In this document: in pieces, positions 6,140 to 14,932 of the stretch
Numbering within the stretch: position 1 is the stretch's first letter
How the letters are laid out: each line of letters begins with the position of its first letter
Assembly (NCBI GenBank): GCA_025846845.1
Contig: JAOYTL010000034.1
Coordinates: 1-17,893, forward strand
From: Alloboseaceae bacterium BT-24-1
GTDB lineage: Bacteria > Pseudomonadota > Alphaproteobacteria > Rhizobiales > Beijerinckiaceae
Direction: 5' to 3'
Length of the DNA: 17,893 nucleotides
Made by a program: the position numbers and the translations under genes
Notes under the pieces: generated by a model
What the model was told of the DNA's origin: nothing
Databases searched by the model: none
Seen by the model: the letters and a program-made list of their open reading frames with translations, nothing else

Positions 6140-7981
6140 ATGCCGAGGCTGAGATCCGCCACCACCACCCATGGCCGCAACATGGCTGGCGCCCGCGGCC
6201 TCTGGCGCGCCACCGGCATGAAGGACAGCGATTTCGGCAAGCCGATCATCGCGGTGGTGAACTCCTTCACCCAGTTCGTGCCGGGCCATGTCCACCTCAA
6301 GGACCTCGGCCAGCTCGTCGCGCGCGAGATCGAGAAGGCCGGCGGCGTCGCCAAGGAGTTCAACACCATCGCGGTCGATGACGGCATCGCCATGGGCCAT
6401 GACGGCATGCTCTATTCGCTGCCGTCGCGCGAACTGATCGCCGACAGCGTCGAATACATGGTCAACGCGCATTGCGCCGACGCGATGGTCTGCATCTCCA
6501 ATTGCGACAAGATCACGCCCGGCATGCTGATGGCGGCGATGCGGCTGAACATCCCGGTCGTGTTCGTCTCGGGCGGGCCGATGGAAGCCGGCAAGTACAT
6601 CGCCGACGGCGTGCTGAAGAAGGTCGACCTCGTCGACGCCATGGTCGCGGCGGCCGACAGCAAGTACTCGGACAGCGAAGTCGAGGTGATCGAGCGCTCG
6701 GCCTGCCCGACTTGCGGCTCGTGCTCGGGCATGTTCACCGCCAATTCGATGAACTGCCTGACCGAGGCGCTGGGTCTGGCGCTTCCCGGCAACGGCTCGA
6801 CGCTGGCGACCCATGCCGACCGCAAGCGCCTCTTCGTCGAGGCGGGCCATCTCATCGTCGACATCACCAAGCGCTGGTACGAGCAGGACGACGCCTCGGT
6901 GCTGCCGCGCAATGTCGCGAGCTTCAAGGCCTTCGAGAACGCGATGACGCTCGACATCTCGATGGGTGGCTCGACCAACACGGTGCTGCATCTGCTGGCG
7001 GCGGCGCATGAGGCCGAGATCGACTTCACCATGGCCGATATCGACCGGCTCTCGCGCAACGTGCCGGTGCTGTGCAAGGTCGCCCCGGCCGTCGCCAATG
7101 TGCATATGGAGGACGTCCACCGCGCCGGCGGCATCATGGCGATCCTTGGTGAGCTCGACCGGGCCGGGCTGCTCGACACCTCGCTGCCGACCGTCCACAG
7201 CGCCACGATGGCCGAGGCGCTGGAGCGCTGGGACATCAGGCAGACCCAAAGCGAGGCGGTGCGCTCGTTCTACAGCGCGGCGCCCGGCGGCGTGCCGACG
7301 CAGGTCGCCTTCAGCCAGGACCGGCGCTACGAGGAACTCGACCTCGATCGCGAGACCGGCGTCATCCGCGAAAAGGCGCATGCGCATTCGCAGGATGGCG
7401 GCCTTGCCGTGCTCTACGGCAATATCGCGCTCGACGGCTGCATCGTGAAGACGGCCGGCGTCGACGCCTCGATCCTGACCTTCTCCGGCAAGGCGGTGAT
7501 CTTCGAGAGCCAGGATGCGGCGGTCGAGGGTATCCTGGGCAACAAGGTCAAGGCCGGCGAGATCGTGCTGATCCGCTATGAGGGGCCGCGCGGCGGGCCG
7601 GGCATGCAGGAGATGCTCTATCCGACGAGCTATCTGAAATCGAAGGGGCTCGGAAAGGCCTGCGCGCTGATCACCGACGGGCGCTTCTCGGGCGGCTCGT
7701 CCGGTCTCTCGATCGGCCATGTCTCCCCGGAAGCAGCCGAGGGCGGCGCGATCGGCCTGGTCGAGAGCGGCGACGTGATCGAGATCGATATTCCCAATCG
7801 CGGCATCAGCCTTAAGGTCACAGACGAGGAGATGGCGCGCCGGCGTACGGCGATGGAAGCTAAGGGCAAGGATGCCTGGAAGCCGGCGGCGCCGCGCAAG
7901 CGCAAGGTCACGACCGCGCTGAAGGCCTATGCGGCGCTGGCGACCAGCGCGGCCAAGGGAGCAGTGCGCGCGATCGACTGA
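6140..7981 (+). CDS. ilvD: Dihydroxy-acid dehydratase
   Basis: 613 residues, the same length class as the E. coli enzyme (616). IlvD dehydrates 2,3-dihydroxy-isovalerate and -methylvalerate to the 2-keto acids, the third common step of valine and isoleucine synthesis. It begins with the conserved SATTTHGRNMAGARG. Iron-sulphur ligand C122 is in SNCDKITPGM, with K124 as the usual metal-site lysine, and C195 is in CPTCGSCSGMFT. The C-terminal RFSGGSSGLSIGHVSPEAA loop is intact. Like the E. coli enzyme it has FVPGH where the [2Fe-2S] plant/mycobacterial group has a cysteine, so a [4Fe-4S] cluster is likely (inference). AGAGG lies 7 nt before ATG. No other ilv genes are here. The neighbouring LysR gene and a dyad suggest local control. 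Confidence 0.97.
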   Translation: MPRLRSATTTHGRNMAGARGLWRATGMKDSDFGKPIIAVVNSFTQFVPGHVHLKDLGQLVAREIEKAGGVAKEFNTIAVDDGIAMGHDGMLYSLPSRELIADSVEYMVNAHCADAMVCISNCDKITPGMLMAAMRLNIPVVFVSGGPMEAGKYIADGVLKKVDLVDAMVAAADSKYSDSEVEVIERSACPTCGSCSGMFTANSMNCLTEALGLALPGNGSTLATHADRKRLFVEAGHLIVDITKRWYEQDDASVLPRNVASFKAFENAMTLDISMGGSTNTVLHLLAAAHEAEIDFTMADIDRLSRNVPVLCKVAPAVANVHMEDVHRAGGIMAILGELDRAGLLDTSLPTVHSATMAEALERWDIRQTQSEAVRSFYSAAPGGVPTQVAFSQDRRYEELDLDRETGVIREKAHAHSQDGGLAVLYGNIALDGCIVKTAGVDASILTFSGKAVIFESQDAAVEGILGNKVKAGEIVLIRYEGPRGGPGMQEMLYPTSYLKSKGLGKACALITDGRFSGGSSGLSIGHVSPEAAEGGAIGLVESGDVIEIDIPNRGISLKVTDEEMARRRTAMEAKGKDAWKPAAPRKRKVTTALKAYAALATSAAKGAVRAID

Positions 7982-8016
7982 GCTGACGGGGGCTCCAGTA
8001 CCAGCGGGAGTCCGGG

Positions 8017-8886
8017 ATGGGCGAGCTCTGGGGTGTGGTGGCTGCGGCAGCGTCGAGCGCGCTTGGCGGAACTTCCATCGCCGCGACCCGCTATCTCGTC
8101 GGCCATCTCGATCCCCTTGCGATCGGCTCTTTCCGCTTCGGCATCGGCTGTCTGCTACTCGCTCCGGTCGCCCTGCTCGGCGACCGGCGCTGGCCCGAGC
8201 GCAAGGACTGGCTCCAGACCGCCGCGCTCGGGCTGCTCTTCTTCGCGATCTTCCCGATCCTGTTCAACGCGTCGCTGATCTATACGAGCAGCGCGCGCGG
8301 GGCGCTGGCGCTGTCGACCTTGCCGCTCCTATCGCTGGTCGTCGGCGCTGTGCTTGGGCGCGAGCGGTTGACGGCGCGCAAGACCGCCGGCGTGCTGATC
8401 GCGATGGCGGGTGTCGGATTCGCGCTCCTGTCAGGCCTCGGCCATGCGCCGCCGATGGCCTGGCTCGGTGATGTCCTGATGATCGCGGCGGCGTTCTGCA
8501 TGGCGCTTTACGGTATCTGGTCGAAGCCGGTGATCAGTCGCTGCGGGCCGATCCCGTTCACGACGGTCGCGATGGCGGTTGGCGCTTCCGCTTTGATTCT
8601 CATCTCGGCGGTGCGCGGCAGCTTCGATGCGGTCGCGCAATTCGCCGTCCCGCAATGGTCGGCGGCGCTCTATCTCGGTGTGATCGGTGCTGCCCTGACT
8701 TTCTATCTCTGGGCTTTCGCCCTCGGGCGGGCATCACCGACCAGCGTCGCGGTCACAGTCACCGTCAACCCGGTCACGGCCTCGCTGGTGGCTGCCTTCC
8801 TGCTGAACGAACCGATCGGCTGGAATCTCGCGGTTGGGATTGTGGTCGTCGGGATCGGCATCTGGCTCGCGACGACGGATGGTTAA
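8017..8886 (+). CDS. EamA/DMT-superfamily transporter
   Basis: 289 residues with about ten hydrophobic segments in two homologous halves of five, the drug/metabolite transporter fold. The inner EamA signatures are visible: ASLIYTSSARGALALSTLPL in the first half, and ALTFYLWAFALGRASPTSVA followed by NPVTASLVAAFLLNEPI in the second. Members export amino acids, other metabolites or drugs across the inner membrane; this one's substrate cannot be read. GGGAG lies 6 nt before ATG 8017. It follows ilvD by 35 bp with no terminator visible, so co-transcription under the LysR box is likely and an amino-acid-related substrate is plausible. Confidence 0.9.
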   Translation: MGELWGVVAAAASSALGGTSIAATRYLVGHLDPLAIGSFRFGIGCLLLAPVALLGDRRWPERKDWLQTAALGLLFFAIFPILFNASLIYTSSARGALALSTLPLLSLVVGAVLGRERLTARKTAGVLIAMAGVGFALLSGLGHAPPMAWLGDVLMIAAAFCMALYGIWSKPVISRCGPIPFTTVAMAVGASALILISAVRGSFDAVAQFAVPQWSAALYLGVIGAALTFYLWAFALGRASPTSVAVTVTVNPVTASLVAAFLLNEPIGWNLAVGIVVVGIGIWLATTDG

Positions 8887-9020
8887 GGCGCTCGCCTTGC
8901 CAGCAGCCAGGATTGCCCAACGTCACATCTTCGCCACGGATCGTCCGGACAAAAGCCATCTCGAACAATCGACGCGCCAGTGCGGCATCGCTTTGGCGCG
9001 CCCTGATTTCGGAGGCGATC

Positions 9021-11069
9021 TTGCCGGCATTCCTGATCGCGATCCTGCTCTGGCTCGGGCTCGCCTCCAGTTCGATCGCGCAGGCGCCGCCGGTCACCCT
9101 CTCCGACAATGCCGAGTCGATCGCGGTGGTGGTCGGCAACAAGGCTTATAAGCAGACCAGCACGGTCGACTTCGCCCATAACGATGCCGAGGCGGTCAGG
9201 ACTTACCTCACCGGCACGCTCGGCTTTCGCGAGCAGAACGTCTTCCTCTTGAAGGATGCGACACTCGGCGAGCTCAATCAGGTCTTCGGCAGCGAGGCCA
9301 ATCCGCAAGGCGGCAAGCTCTGGCGCAGCGCGGTCGAGGGCCGCTCCAATGTCTTCGTTTATTATTCCGGCCACGGTGTGCCCGATCTCGCCACGCGCCA
9401 GCCCTTCCTGCTGCCGCAGGACGGCAACCCCAATGCCAGCGAGAGCGGCTACGCCCTCCAGACGCTCTATCGGAACCTGGAGCTGGTCCGGCAGAAGATC
9501 GGGGCGCAGCGCCAGCTGATCGTGATGATCGACGCCTGCTTCACCGGCGAGACCGGGCGCAAGGGTGAGAGCCTGCTCGCCGTTTCGGCCCCAGGCTTCA
9601 CGCCGGCCAAGCCGCGCACCGGCGGCGGCATCGTCAAGCTGGTCGCGACCTCCGGCACGACACCCGCCAACTGGGACGAGAACCAGAAGCTCGGCCTGTT
9701 CACCAGCCGCTTCCTGATGGGCGCCGCCGGGCTGGCACGGCCGGCCGGAGCGCCTGAGACCGGCCCGCTCGCCTGGTCCGATCTGCAACGTTACCTCAAG
9801 GACAGCGTCGAGGCCGCCGCGCGGCGCGACAGCGGCCGCGAGCAGGCGCCGGAGATCGACCTCGCTTCCATCGCCTTGCCGGTGGCGCAGCCGGTGCCGG
9901 CGGTGGCCAGAGCCGTCGCGCTGGCGCGGGACGAAGCCAACTGGCAGCGGGCCAGGATTGCCGGCGAGCGCAGCGCGCTAGAGGCCTATGTCGCGCGCTG
10001 CGGCGAGACCTGCCAGTATCGTGAGGCAGCGCTGGCGCTGCTGCTCGACAAGCGCCGCAGCACCGAAGCCGTCAGCGACGAGCAGAACTGGATCAGGCTC
10101 GGCGGCTCCGGCAAATACGAGGATTATCTCAAGGGCTGCGGAACGGTCTGCGCCTATCGCTCGCTGGCCGAGGGCTATCTCGGGCGCAGCGACGCCTCGC
10201 GCGACCCGCGCGTCCAGGAATGCGACGAGCTCGCCGGCGACGCTGCCGATCCCGACAAGCGCGAGGGCGTCAAGGGCGTGAAGTTCGGGCGGATCGATAC
10301 GCGCGCCGCGATCGCCGCTTGCAGCGCGGCGGCTCAGTCGCAGCCGCAGGTCAGGCGGCTCTCCTACCAGCTTGGCCGCGCTTACGACAAAGCCGAGCGC
10401 TACAAGGACGCGCTCGCGGCCTATGACAAGGCGGCCGAGGCCGGCAGCGCCGCGGCGATGAACAATCTCGGCGCGCTCTACGAGAACGGCCAGGGCAGCA
10501 AGGTCGAATTGCAGAAGGCTTTTGCGCTCTATGAGCGCGCCGCCGGAACCGGCAACCCGGTCGCGATGAGCAATATCGGGCGCATGCTGCAATATGGTCG
10601 CGGCCGGGCGCGCGACGAGAATGCTTCACTGCGCTGGTACCAGAAGGCGGCGGAGGCGGGCGATCCTTTTTCGATCGCCAAGCTGGTGCCGGCCTATCTC
10701 GAAGGCCGGCCGGGCTTTCCGAAGAACCCGCAGAAGGGCTTCGACCTGTTCCGCCAGGCGGCCGACAAGGGCGACCCGATCGCGATGGTCTCGATGGCGA
10801 CGCTGATCGACAACGGCTTCGGCTCCTATTTTCCGGGCGCGAATTCGCTGCAGATGCTGATGAGGGCGCTGGAGAAGGGCGAGGCGGGCGCGGCGGCGGT
10901 GTCTTCCAGCGACGTCTCCGACCAGAAGCTGAAGCCGGACACGGTGCGGGCCTTGCAGCGCGCCGCACAGAAGGCGGACCATTACAGCGGAGCGATCGAT
11001 GGCCGCTTCAACCCCGTCTTCGTCCGCGCGCTCGATTCCTATGCGCGGTCGCTGGAACAGGAGCGGTAG
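9021..11069 (+). CDS. Secreted caspase-fold (peptidase C14) protein with Sel1 repeats
   Basis: 682 residues from TTG 9021, chosen because GGAGG (9011-9015) lies 5 nt upstream and a signal peptide follows at once (hydrophobic core, cut near AQA at 22). No ATG is available. The caspase-like domain covers about 30-260; the catalytic dyad is H118 in YYSGHG and C173 in IDACFTGE. Around 305-385 there are two copies of a W...Y...CGxxC.YR unit (W308/C327/C331 and W357/C373/C377). Sel1-like repeats run from about 455 to 600 (AAEAGSAAAMNNLG, AAGTGNPVAMSNIG and two more). The last ~45 residues resemble a peptidoglycan-binding module (LQRAAQ...YSGAIDGRF). Bacterial caspase homologues usually cut after Arg or Lys; the target here is unknown. 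The next gene starts 9 nt downstream. Location in the periplasm or envelope is inferred from the signal peptide. Confidence 0.9.
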   Translation: MPAFLIAILLWLGLASSSIAQAPPVTLSDNAESIAVVVGNKAYKQTSTVDFAHNDAEAVRTYLTGTLGFREQNVFLLKDATLGELNQVFGSEANPQGGKLWRSAVEGRSNVFVYYSGHGVPDLATRQPFLLPQDGNPNASESGYALQTLYRNLELVRQKIGAQRQLIVMIDACFTGETGRKGESLLAVSAPGFTPAKPRTGGGIVKLVATSGTTPANWDENQKLGLFTSRFLMGAAGLARPAGAPETGPLAWSDLQRYLKDSVEAAARRDSGREQAPEIDLASIALPVAQPVPAVARAVALARDEANWQRARIAGERSALEAYVARCGETCQYREAALALLLDKRRSTEAVSDEQNWIRLGGSGKYEDYLKGCGTVCAYRSLAEGYLGRSDASRDPRVQECDELAGDAADPDKREGVKGVKFGRIDTRAAIAACSAAAQSQPQVRRLSYQLGRAYDKAERYKDALAAYDKAAEAGSAAAMNNLGALYENGQGSKVELQKAFALYERAAGTGNPVAMSNIGRMLQYGRGRARDENASLRWYQKAAEAGDPFSIAKLVPAYLEGRPGFPKNPQKGFDLFRQAADKGDPIAMVSMATLIDNGFGSYFPGANSLQMLMRALEKGEAGAAAVSSSDVSDQKLKPDTVRALQRAAQKADHYSGAIDGRFNPVFVRALDSYARSLEQER

Positions 11070-11078
11070 GACCGGGCC

Positions 11079-12416
11079 GTGAGCGGTTTGCTGCGCAGGG
11101 TTTTCGTCGCCGGGCTGCTTCTCGCCGGCGGCTCCGGTGCTCGCGCCGACGCATTGTCGGCCTGGCTTGACGGCGTCGCCGCTTGCACCGGCAAGCGCGA
11201 CCTCTTGCTCGCGGTCGTCGGCTTCGACGCCGGCCAGCAGGTGCTGTCGCGCACGCAGGCAGACGAGGTCAGGCTTGCGATCGAGAGCCGGCTGCAGAGC
11301 GAGGGCCGGATCAGGCTGGCGGCAAGCGGCGATGTCGTGCGCATCAAGACGCTGCGCGACAGCCTCAACCTGCAGAAGCCGGGTGAGGCCGAGGCGCAGA
11401 TCCGGAAGGCTTTCGACGGCGACGCCAGCGTGTTCTTCACCGAGCCGGCAAGGCAGGAGGACAGAGCGAGCTTCCGCCTGCAGGCGATCACGAAAGCCGG
11501 CGACTGCAAGGCGACGAGCGAGCCGGTCGAGATCGCGATAAGGACCAGGCCGGGCGTGGTCGACATCGATCAGGTGATGAGCAGGGCGGTCGAGAATCTC
11601 GTCAGCACTGCGCCCGGGCTACGGCGCGTCGACATCTGTCCCTTCGCCGCGGCGAGCGGTTACAGTGCCTGCAGTGCCGCGCTCGAGGAACGGTTGCTGC
11701 TCGCGCTCGACGCCGAGGCGCGCTCGGACGATCGCGTCTTGCGCTCGCGGCCGCTGGAGATCCGCAAGGCCGCGCCCGGGCAATGCGCAGCGCCCGGCTC
11801 CGAGGTAACGGCGCGCGGCCGCTTTTCGAGAGACCGCGACGGCATGAGCTGGATGGAGCTCGAATTCCGCCGCGGCGATGCCGTGCTGGCGCCTACGGGG
11901 CGCAACCGCATCCCGGTCGAGGGGCTGGGCTGTGATCCGGCTGTCCGGCCCTTCCTCGAACATGTCGCCGCCACCGCTGGCTCGGATCGGGCGCGGCTCG
12001 CCTTGCTGCCAGCGGCCTCGCCCTTCGCCAAAGGCAGGCGCCTGGACATCCGGATCGAGGGCAAGGCGGGAACGCGGCTCTCCTGCTGGGTGCTGGCTTC
12101 GGACGGCACCGCCTCGGTCGTGCTGCCGGTGCGGGGCGAGGAGGCCAGGAGCGTGCTGCGTGCCGGCGGTCAGTCCTACCCTTACGATTTCGGGCTGAAC
12201 GACATCGTTCTCGATACCGCCTTCGAGAACCTGTTCGCCTGCTTCGGCACGGAAGCCGAGCTGCCGGGCGCGCTGCGCGAGCGCTGGCTCAAGGCGGCAC
12301 CGAGCGCGAGTGAGGACGCTGCGACGTTGCAGCCGGACGAGGTGCTCGATCTAATTGAGAGGTTGCGGGCCGTCTCCGGGGTGGTCGAAGCCACCGCGCC
12401 GATCGTGGTGCGCTAG
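11079..12416 (+). CDS. Secreted protein with DUF4384-like C-terminal domain
   Basis: 445 residues from GTG 11079, with AGGA 7 nt upstream overlapping the end of the caspase gene. A signal peptide is clear: RR, a hydrophobic stretch, then cleavage near ARADA (about residue 25). The middle (about 30-310) is not a family I recognise; it holds several cysteines, including those in VDICPF and YSACSAALEE. Residues about 319-380 look like DUF4384: a beta-rich unit with LSCWVLASDGTASVVLPVRG followed by an LRAGGQSYPYDF segment. DUF4384 domains are often found in or beside bacterial caspase proteins, which fits the 9-nt spacing. Its role as substrate, inhibitor or partner of the caspase-like enzyme is inference. 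Confidence 0.75.
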   Translation: MSGLLRRVFVAGLLLAGGSGARADALSAWLDGVAACTGKRDLLLAVVGFDAGQQVLSRTQADEVRLAIESRLQSEGRIRLAASGDVVRIKTLRDSLNLQKPGEAEAQIRKAFDGDASVFFTEPARQEDRASFRLQAITKAGDCKATSEPVEIAIRTRPGVVDIDQVMSRAVENLVSTAPGLRRVDICPFAAASGYSACSAALEERLLLALDAEARSDDRVLRSRPLEIRKAAPGQCAAPGSEVTARGRFSRDRDGMSWMELEFRRGDAVLAPTGRNRIPVEGLGCDPAVRPFLEHVAATAGSDRARLALLPAASPFAKGRRLDIRIEGKAGTRLSCWVLASDGTASVVLPVRGEEARSVLRAGGQSYPYDFGLNDIVLDTAFENLFACFGTEAELPGALRERWLKAAPSASEDAATLQPDEVLDLIERLRAVSGVVEATAPIVVR

Positions 12417-12457
12417 CGGCGCTTGCCTTCCTCCTAGCGCTCCGCCACCTAAGAGAG

Positions 12458-13234
12458 ATGCACCGGCGTCTCGTCTTCGAAGAGCCAGTCTCACGCGCGG
12501 CGATCTGGAGCCGGCGGCTGGCCCTGTTCGGGCTGACGGTCGTTGCGCTCGCCGTGCTGATCTTCCGCTTCGGCCAGCCCTCGCTCGAACGGCTAGCGCC
12601 GATCGCCGGCGCCTACATCTTCGTGCTGCTCGCTTTTCTGCTGGCCCTCGCCGCCTTCGTGCGGATCTGGCAGGACGGCCACCGTGGCATCGGCATCGCC
12701 GTGCAGGCCTTCGTGCTCTGCCTGCTGCTGCTGGCGCCGGTCGCTTATGGCGGCTTCCAGCTCGCGACCCTGCCACTGATCGCCGATGTCTCGACCGATA
12801 TTGCCGAGCCGCCCGCTTTCAGCCGCTCGCGCGTGGCGCTGGCGGCGCGCGAGGGGCGCGTACCGCCCGATGTTCCGGCCGAGCGGCGCGCGGCGCAGCG
12901 CCAGGGCTATCCGAAGGCGCTGCCGATCGTGCTCGAGCTGCCAGCCGAAATCGCCTACGATATTGCCCGCAAGGCCTCAGTCAGTCTCGGCTGGCAGGTG
13001 CTGGAAGGCGCGGCGCCCGGCGGGCGCAGCGGAGCAGGGCGGCTCGATGCGGTGGCGCGCTCGCGCGTGCTGCGCCTTGTCGACGACATCACCATCCGCA
13101 TCCGGCCGCGCGCCGATGGCAGCCGCATCGACATCCGGTCGGCCTCGCGGCTGGGCGGCTTCGATTTTGGCGCCAACGCCAAGCGCATCGCGGCGTTCGA
13201 GGAGGAGGTCAAACTCCTCGTCGAGCTGCGCTGA
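12458..13234 (+). CDS. DUF1499 membrane protein
   Basis: 258 residues. Three hydrophobic segments lie at about 21-39, 50-70 and 77-99. They are followed by an extramembrane DUF1499 domain from about 108, with the family's DVSTDIAEPPAF near its start and RIDIRSASRLGGFDFGANAKR near its end. The function of DUF1499 is not established. The start has only a close GAGAG before ATG, so it is less certain than the family. It follows the DUF4384-like gene by 41 nt on the same strand and may share its transcript. It converges on the metallo-hydrolase gene with only 3 nt between stops. Confidence 0.88.
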   Translation: MHRRLVFEEPVSRAAIWSRRLALFGLTVVALAVLIFRFGQPSLERLAPIAGAYIFVLLAFLLALAAFVRIWQDGHRGIGIAVQAFVLCLLLLAPVAYGGFQLATLPLIADVSTDIAEPPAFSRSRVALAAREGRVPPDVPAERRAAQRQGYPKALPIVLELPAEIAYDIARKASVSLGWQVLEGAAPGGRSGAGRLDAVARSRVLRLVDDITIRIRPRADGSRIDIRSASRLGGFDFGANAKRIAAFEEEVKLLVELR

Positions 13235-13237
13235 GCC

Positions 13238-14173
13238 TCACGCCAGTCGATAGCGGCTCGTCAGCATCGGCGCCTCATCATCGCAGAGCACGACGCCGCG
13301 TGCGACCAAATCCTCGAGCTGAGCCAGCACCGAGAGCGAGGCCGCGCCGCGTAGCGCCGCCGGCAACTCCTGATAGATCGGCGGCACCATCTCGGGAATC
13401 GTCTCGTCGCCGGCCTGCAAACGGCTTAGGATCGCCGCTTCGCGCAGGCGCCGATGCTGGACCAGCCCGCGCAGGAAGCGCTGCGGCTCGCGCACGGGGC
13501 CGCCATGGCCAGGCCAGTAGAGCCGGTCCTCGCGGCCGCGCAACTTCTCGATCGAGGCCATATAGGCGACCATCGAACCATCGGGTGGGGCGACGATCGA
13601 AGTCGACCAGGCCATGACATGGTCGCCTGAGAACAGGGTGTTTTCCTCCGGCAGCGCGAAGGCGAGGTGGTTGGCGGTATGGCCGGGCGTCGCCAGCGCC
13701 TGGAGGCTCCAGCCCGGGCCTGAAACGGCATCGCCCTCGGCCATGACGAGATCGGGCGCGTAATCCTTGTCGGCGGCAGCGTCGAGCGGGTTGATCTCGC
13801 CGAGGACGAGCTCGCGCGCCGGCCGGTGCAGCCCGCAGCCGACGATGCGCGCGCCGGTTGCCGCCTTGAGCGCGCGCGAGGCCGGCGAATGGTCGCGATG
13901 GGTGTGGGTGATGACGATGTCGGTGACGGTCTCGCCGGCGACGGCCGCGAGCAGGCGTTCGACATGGGCCGGATCGTCCGGGCCGGGATCGATGATCGCG
14001 ATCCGGCCGCGGCCGACGATATAGCTACAGGTGCCGGTAAAGGTCATCGGCCCGCCATTGCCGGCGATCAGGCGGCGCACCAAAGGCGAGAGCTGCACCA
14101 GCTCGCCCGAGGCTGCGCCCGGGTTGCGGTCGAAGTCGAGCGGCTCGTCGGTCGCGGGAATCGAGCTGGTCAT
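13238..14173 (-). CDS. Metallo-beta-lactamase-fold hydrolase, LACTB2-like
   Basis: 311 residues. The metal site is complete: THTHRDH (H90, H92, D94, H95), GHT (H165), SGDH (D184) and the late GHGG (H223). The C-terminal ~85 residues form a winged-helix-like domain seen in the LACTB2/hydroxyacylglutathione hydrolase-like group. The family includes hydrolases of thioesters and nucleic acids; the substrate cannot be read here. I chose ATG 14173 (MTSSIPATDEP), since the 17 extra residues of the longer frame are Arg/Pro-rich and unlike the family. The ribosome binding site is weak (CGGA about 9 nt upstream). It is divergent from bioY, with about 107 bp between starts. Confidence 0.9.
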   Translation of the reverse strand: MTSSIPATDEPLDFDRNPGAASGELVQLSPLVRRLIAGNGGPMTFTGTCSYIVGRGRIAIIDPGPDDPAHVERLLAAVAGETVTDIVITHTHRDHSPASRALKAATGARIVGCGLHRPARELVLGEINPLDAAADKDYAPDLVMAEGDAVSGPGWSLQALATPGHTANHLAFALPEENTLFSGDHVMAWSTSIVAPPDGSMVAYMASIEKLRGREDRLYWPGHGGPVREPQRFLRGLVQHRRLREAAILSRLQAGDETIPEMVPPIYQELPAALRGAASLSVLAQLEDLVARGVVLCDDEAPMLTSRYRLA

Positions 14174-14205
14174 CTGCACATCCGGAAGCGGGCATGATCG
14201 CCGGC

Positions 14206-14234
14206 TTGTCGGCCGGCGGGCCATTTCCTATAGA
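14206..14234 (+). promoter_or_regulatory. Candidate bioY promoter with a weak BioR-like site
   Basis: TTGTCG (14206-14211) and TATAGA (14229-14234) are spaced by 17 bp. The segment TTTCCTATAG overlapping the -10 matches 7 of 10 positions of the alphaproteobacterial BioR box TTATCTATAA, as I remember that consensus. The promoter call is reasonable; the BioR site is tentative. Confidence 0.45.
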
Positions 14235-14280
14235 CGAACGAGCCGGGCGTCGACGGCCCGAAGAAGAAGGACGAGATCCG

Positions 14281-14907
14281 ATGGCCGAGACGCTGCCACT
14301 GCCCGCCACCTCCATGGTCAACGCGGCCCTGCCGACCCTGTCGGATCCGCGCACGCGCGTCCTGCGCAATGTCGCGCTCGCCGTCGTCGGCAGCCTGCTG
14401 ATCATCGCCGCCGCCAAGGTCAAGGTGCCGTTCTGGCCGGTGCCGATGACGCTGCAGACGCTGGCCGTGCTCGGCCTCGGCGCTGCCTACGGCGCGCGTC
14501 TCGGCGCCGCGACCGTCGCGCTCTACATCGCCTATGGCCTGTTCGGCCTGCCGGTGTTCACCAATACTCCGCCCGTCGCGGCCGGCCCGCTCTATCTGCT
14601 CGGGCCGACCGGCGGCTTCCTGATCGGCTTTGTCGCCGCGGCTGCGATCGCTGGCTGGGCCGGTTCGCGCGGCGCCTCGCTCTGGCGTCTCGCCGGCGGC
14701 GTGGTGCTGGCCGAGATCGTGCTGATGACGTTCGGCTTCGCCTGGCTGGCGCTCGGTGCGCAGATGGCGAGCGGGGCGACCGGCCTCGGCTTCGCCAAGG
14801 CCTGGGCCGCGGGTGTACAACCCTTCCTGCTCGGTGACCTGATCAAGGCGGCACTGGCGGCGAGCCTGGTCGGCGCCGGCTGGTCGGTGCTGAAGCGCCG
14901 CGGCTGA
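14281..14907 (+). CDS. bioY: Biotin ECF transporter S component BioY
   Basis: 208 residues, six hydrophobic segments. BioY binds biotin in the inner membrane and works with the energy-coupling ATPase and T subunits (BioM/BioN or shared EcfA/T), none of which is in this window. Family motifs are clear: VPFWPVPMTLQTLAVLGLGA after the first helix, GLFGLPVF, and GPTGGFLIGF in the middle. The N-terminal ~25 residues before the first helix are cytoplasmic. I chose ATG 14281 (MAETLPLP), with AAGGA upstream; a longer frame from 14194 adds a polar Arg/Glu-rich leader that overlaps the promoter. A bidirectional terminator follows. Confidence 0.95.
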   Translation: MAETLPLPATSMVNAALPTLSDPRTRVLRNVALAVVGSLLIIAAAKVKVPFWPVPMTLQTLAVLGLGAAYGARLGAATVALYIAYGLFGLPVFTNTPPVAAGPLYLLGPTGGFLIGFVAAAAIAGWAGSRGASLWRLAGGVVLAEIVLMTFGFAWLALGAQMASGATGLGFAKAWAAGVQPFLLGDLIKAALAASLVGAGWSVLKRRG

Positions 14908-14932
14908 GCCGAAAGGCATCTGCTGAATCAAG

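Noticed and set aside
6134..7720. 528-codon minus-strand frame opposite ilvD
   Set aside because: It is a shadow of ilvD: His/Arg/Asp-rich, with no domain, and the plus strand is unmistakable.
8655..9020. Upstream extension of the caspase frame into eamA
   Set aside because: No usable start with a ribosome binding site, and it would place about 120 residues before a clear signal peptide.
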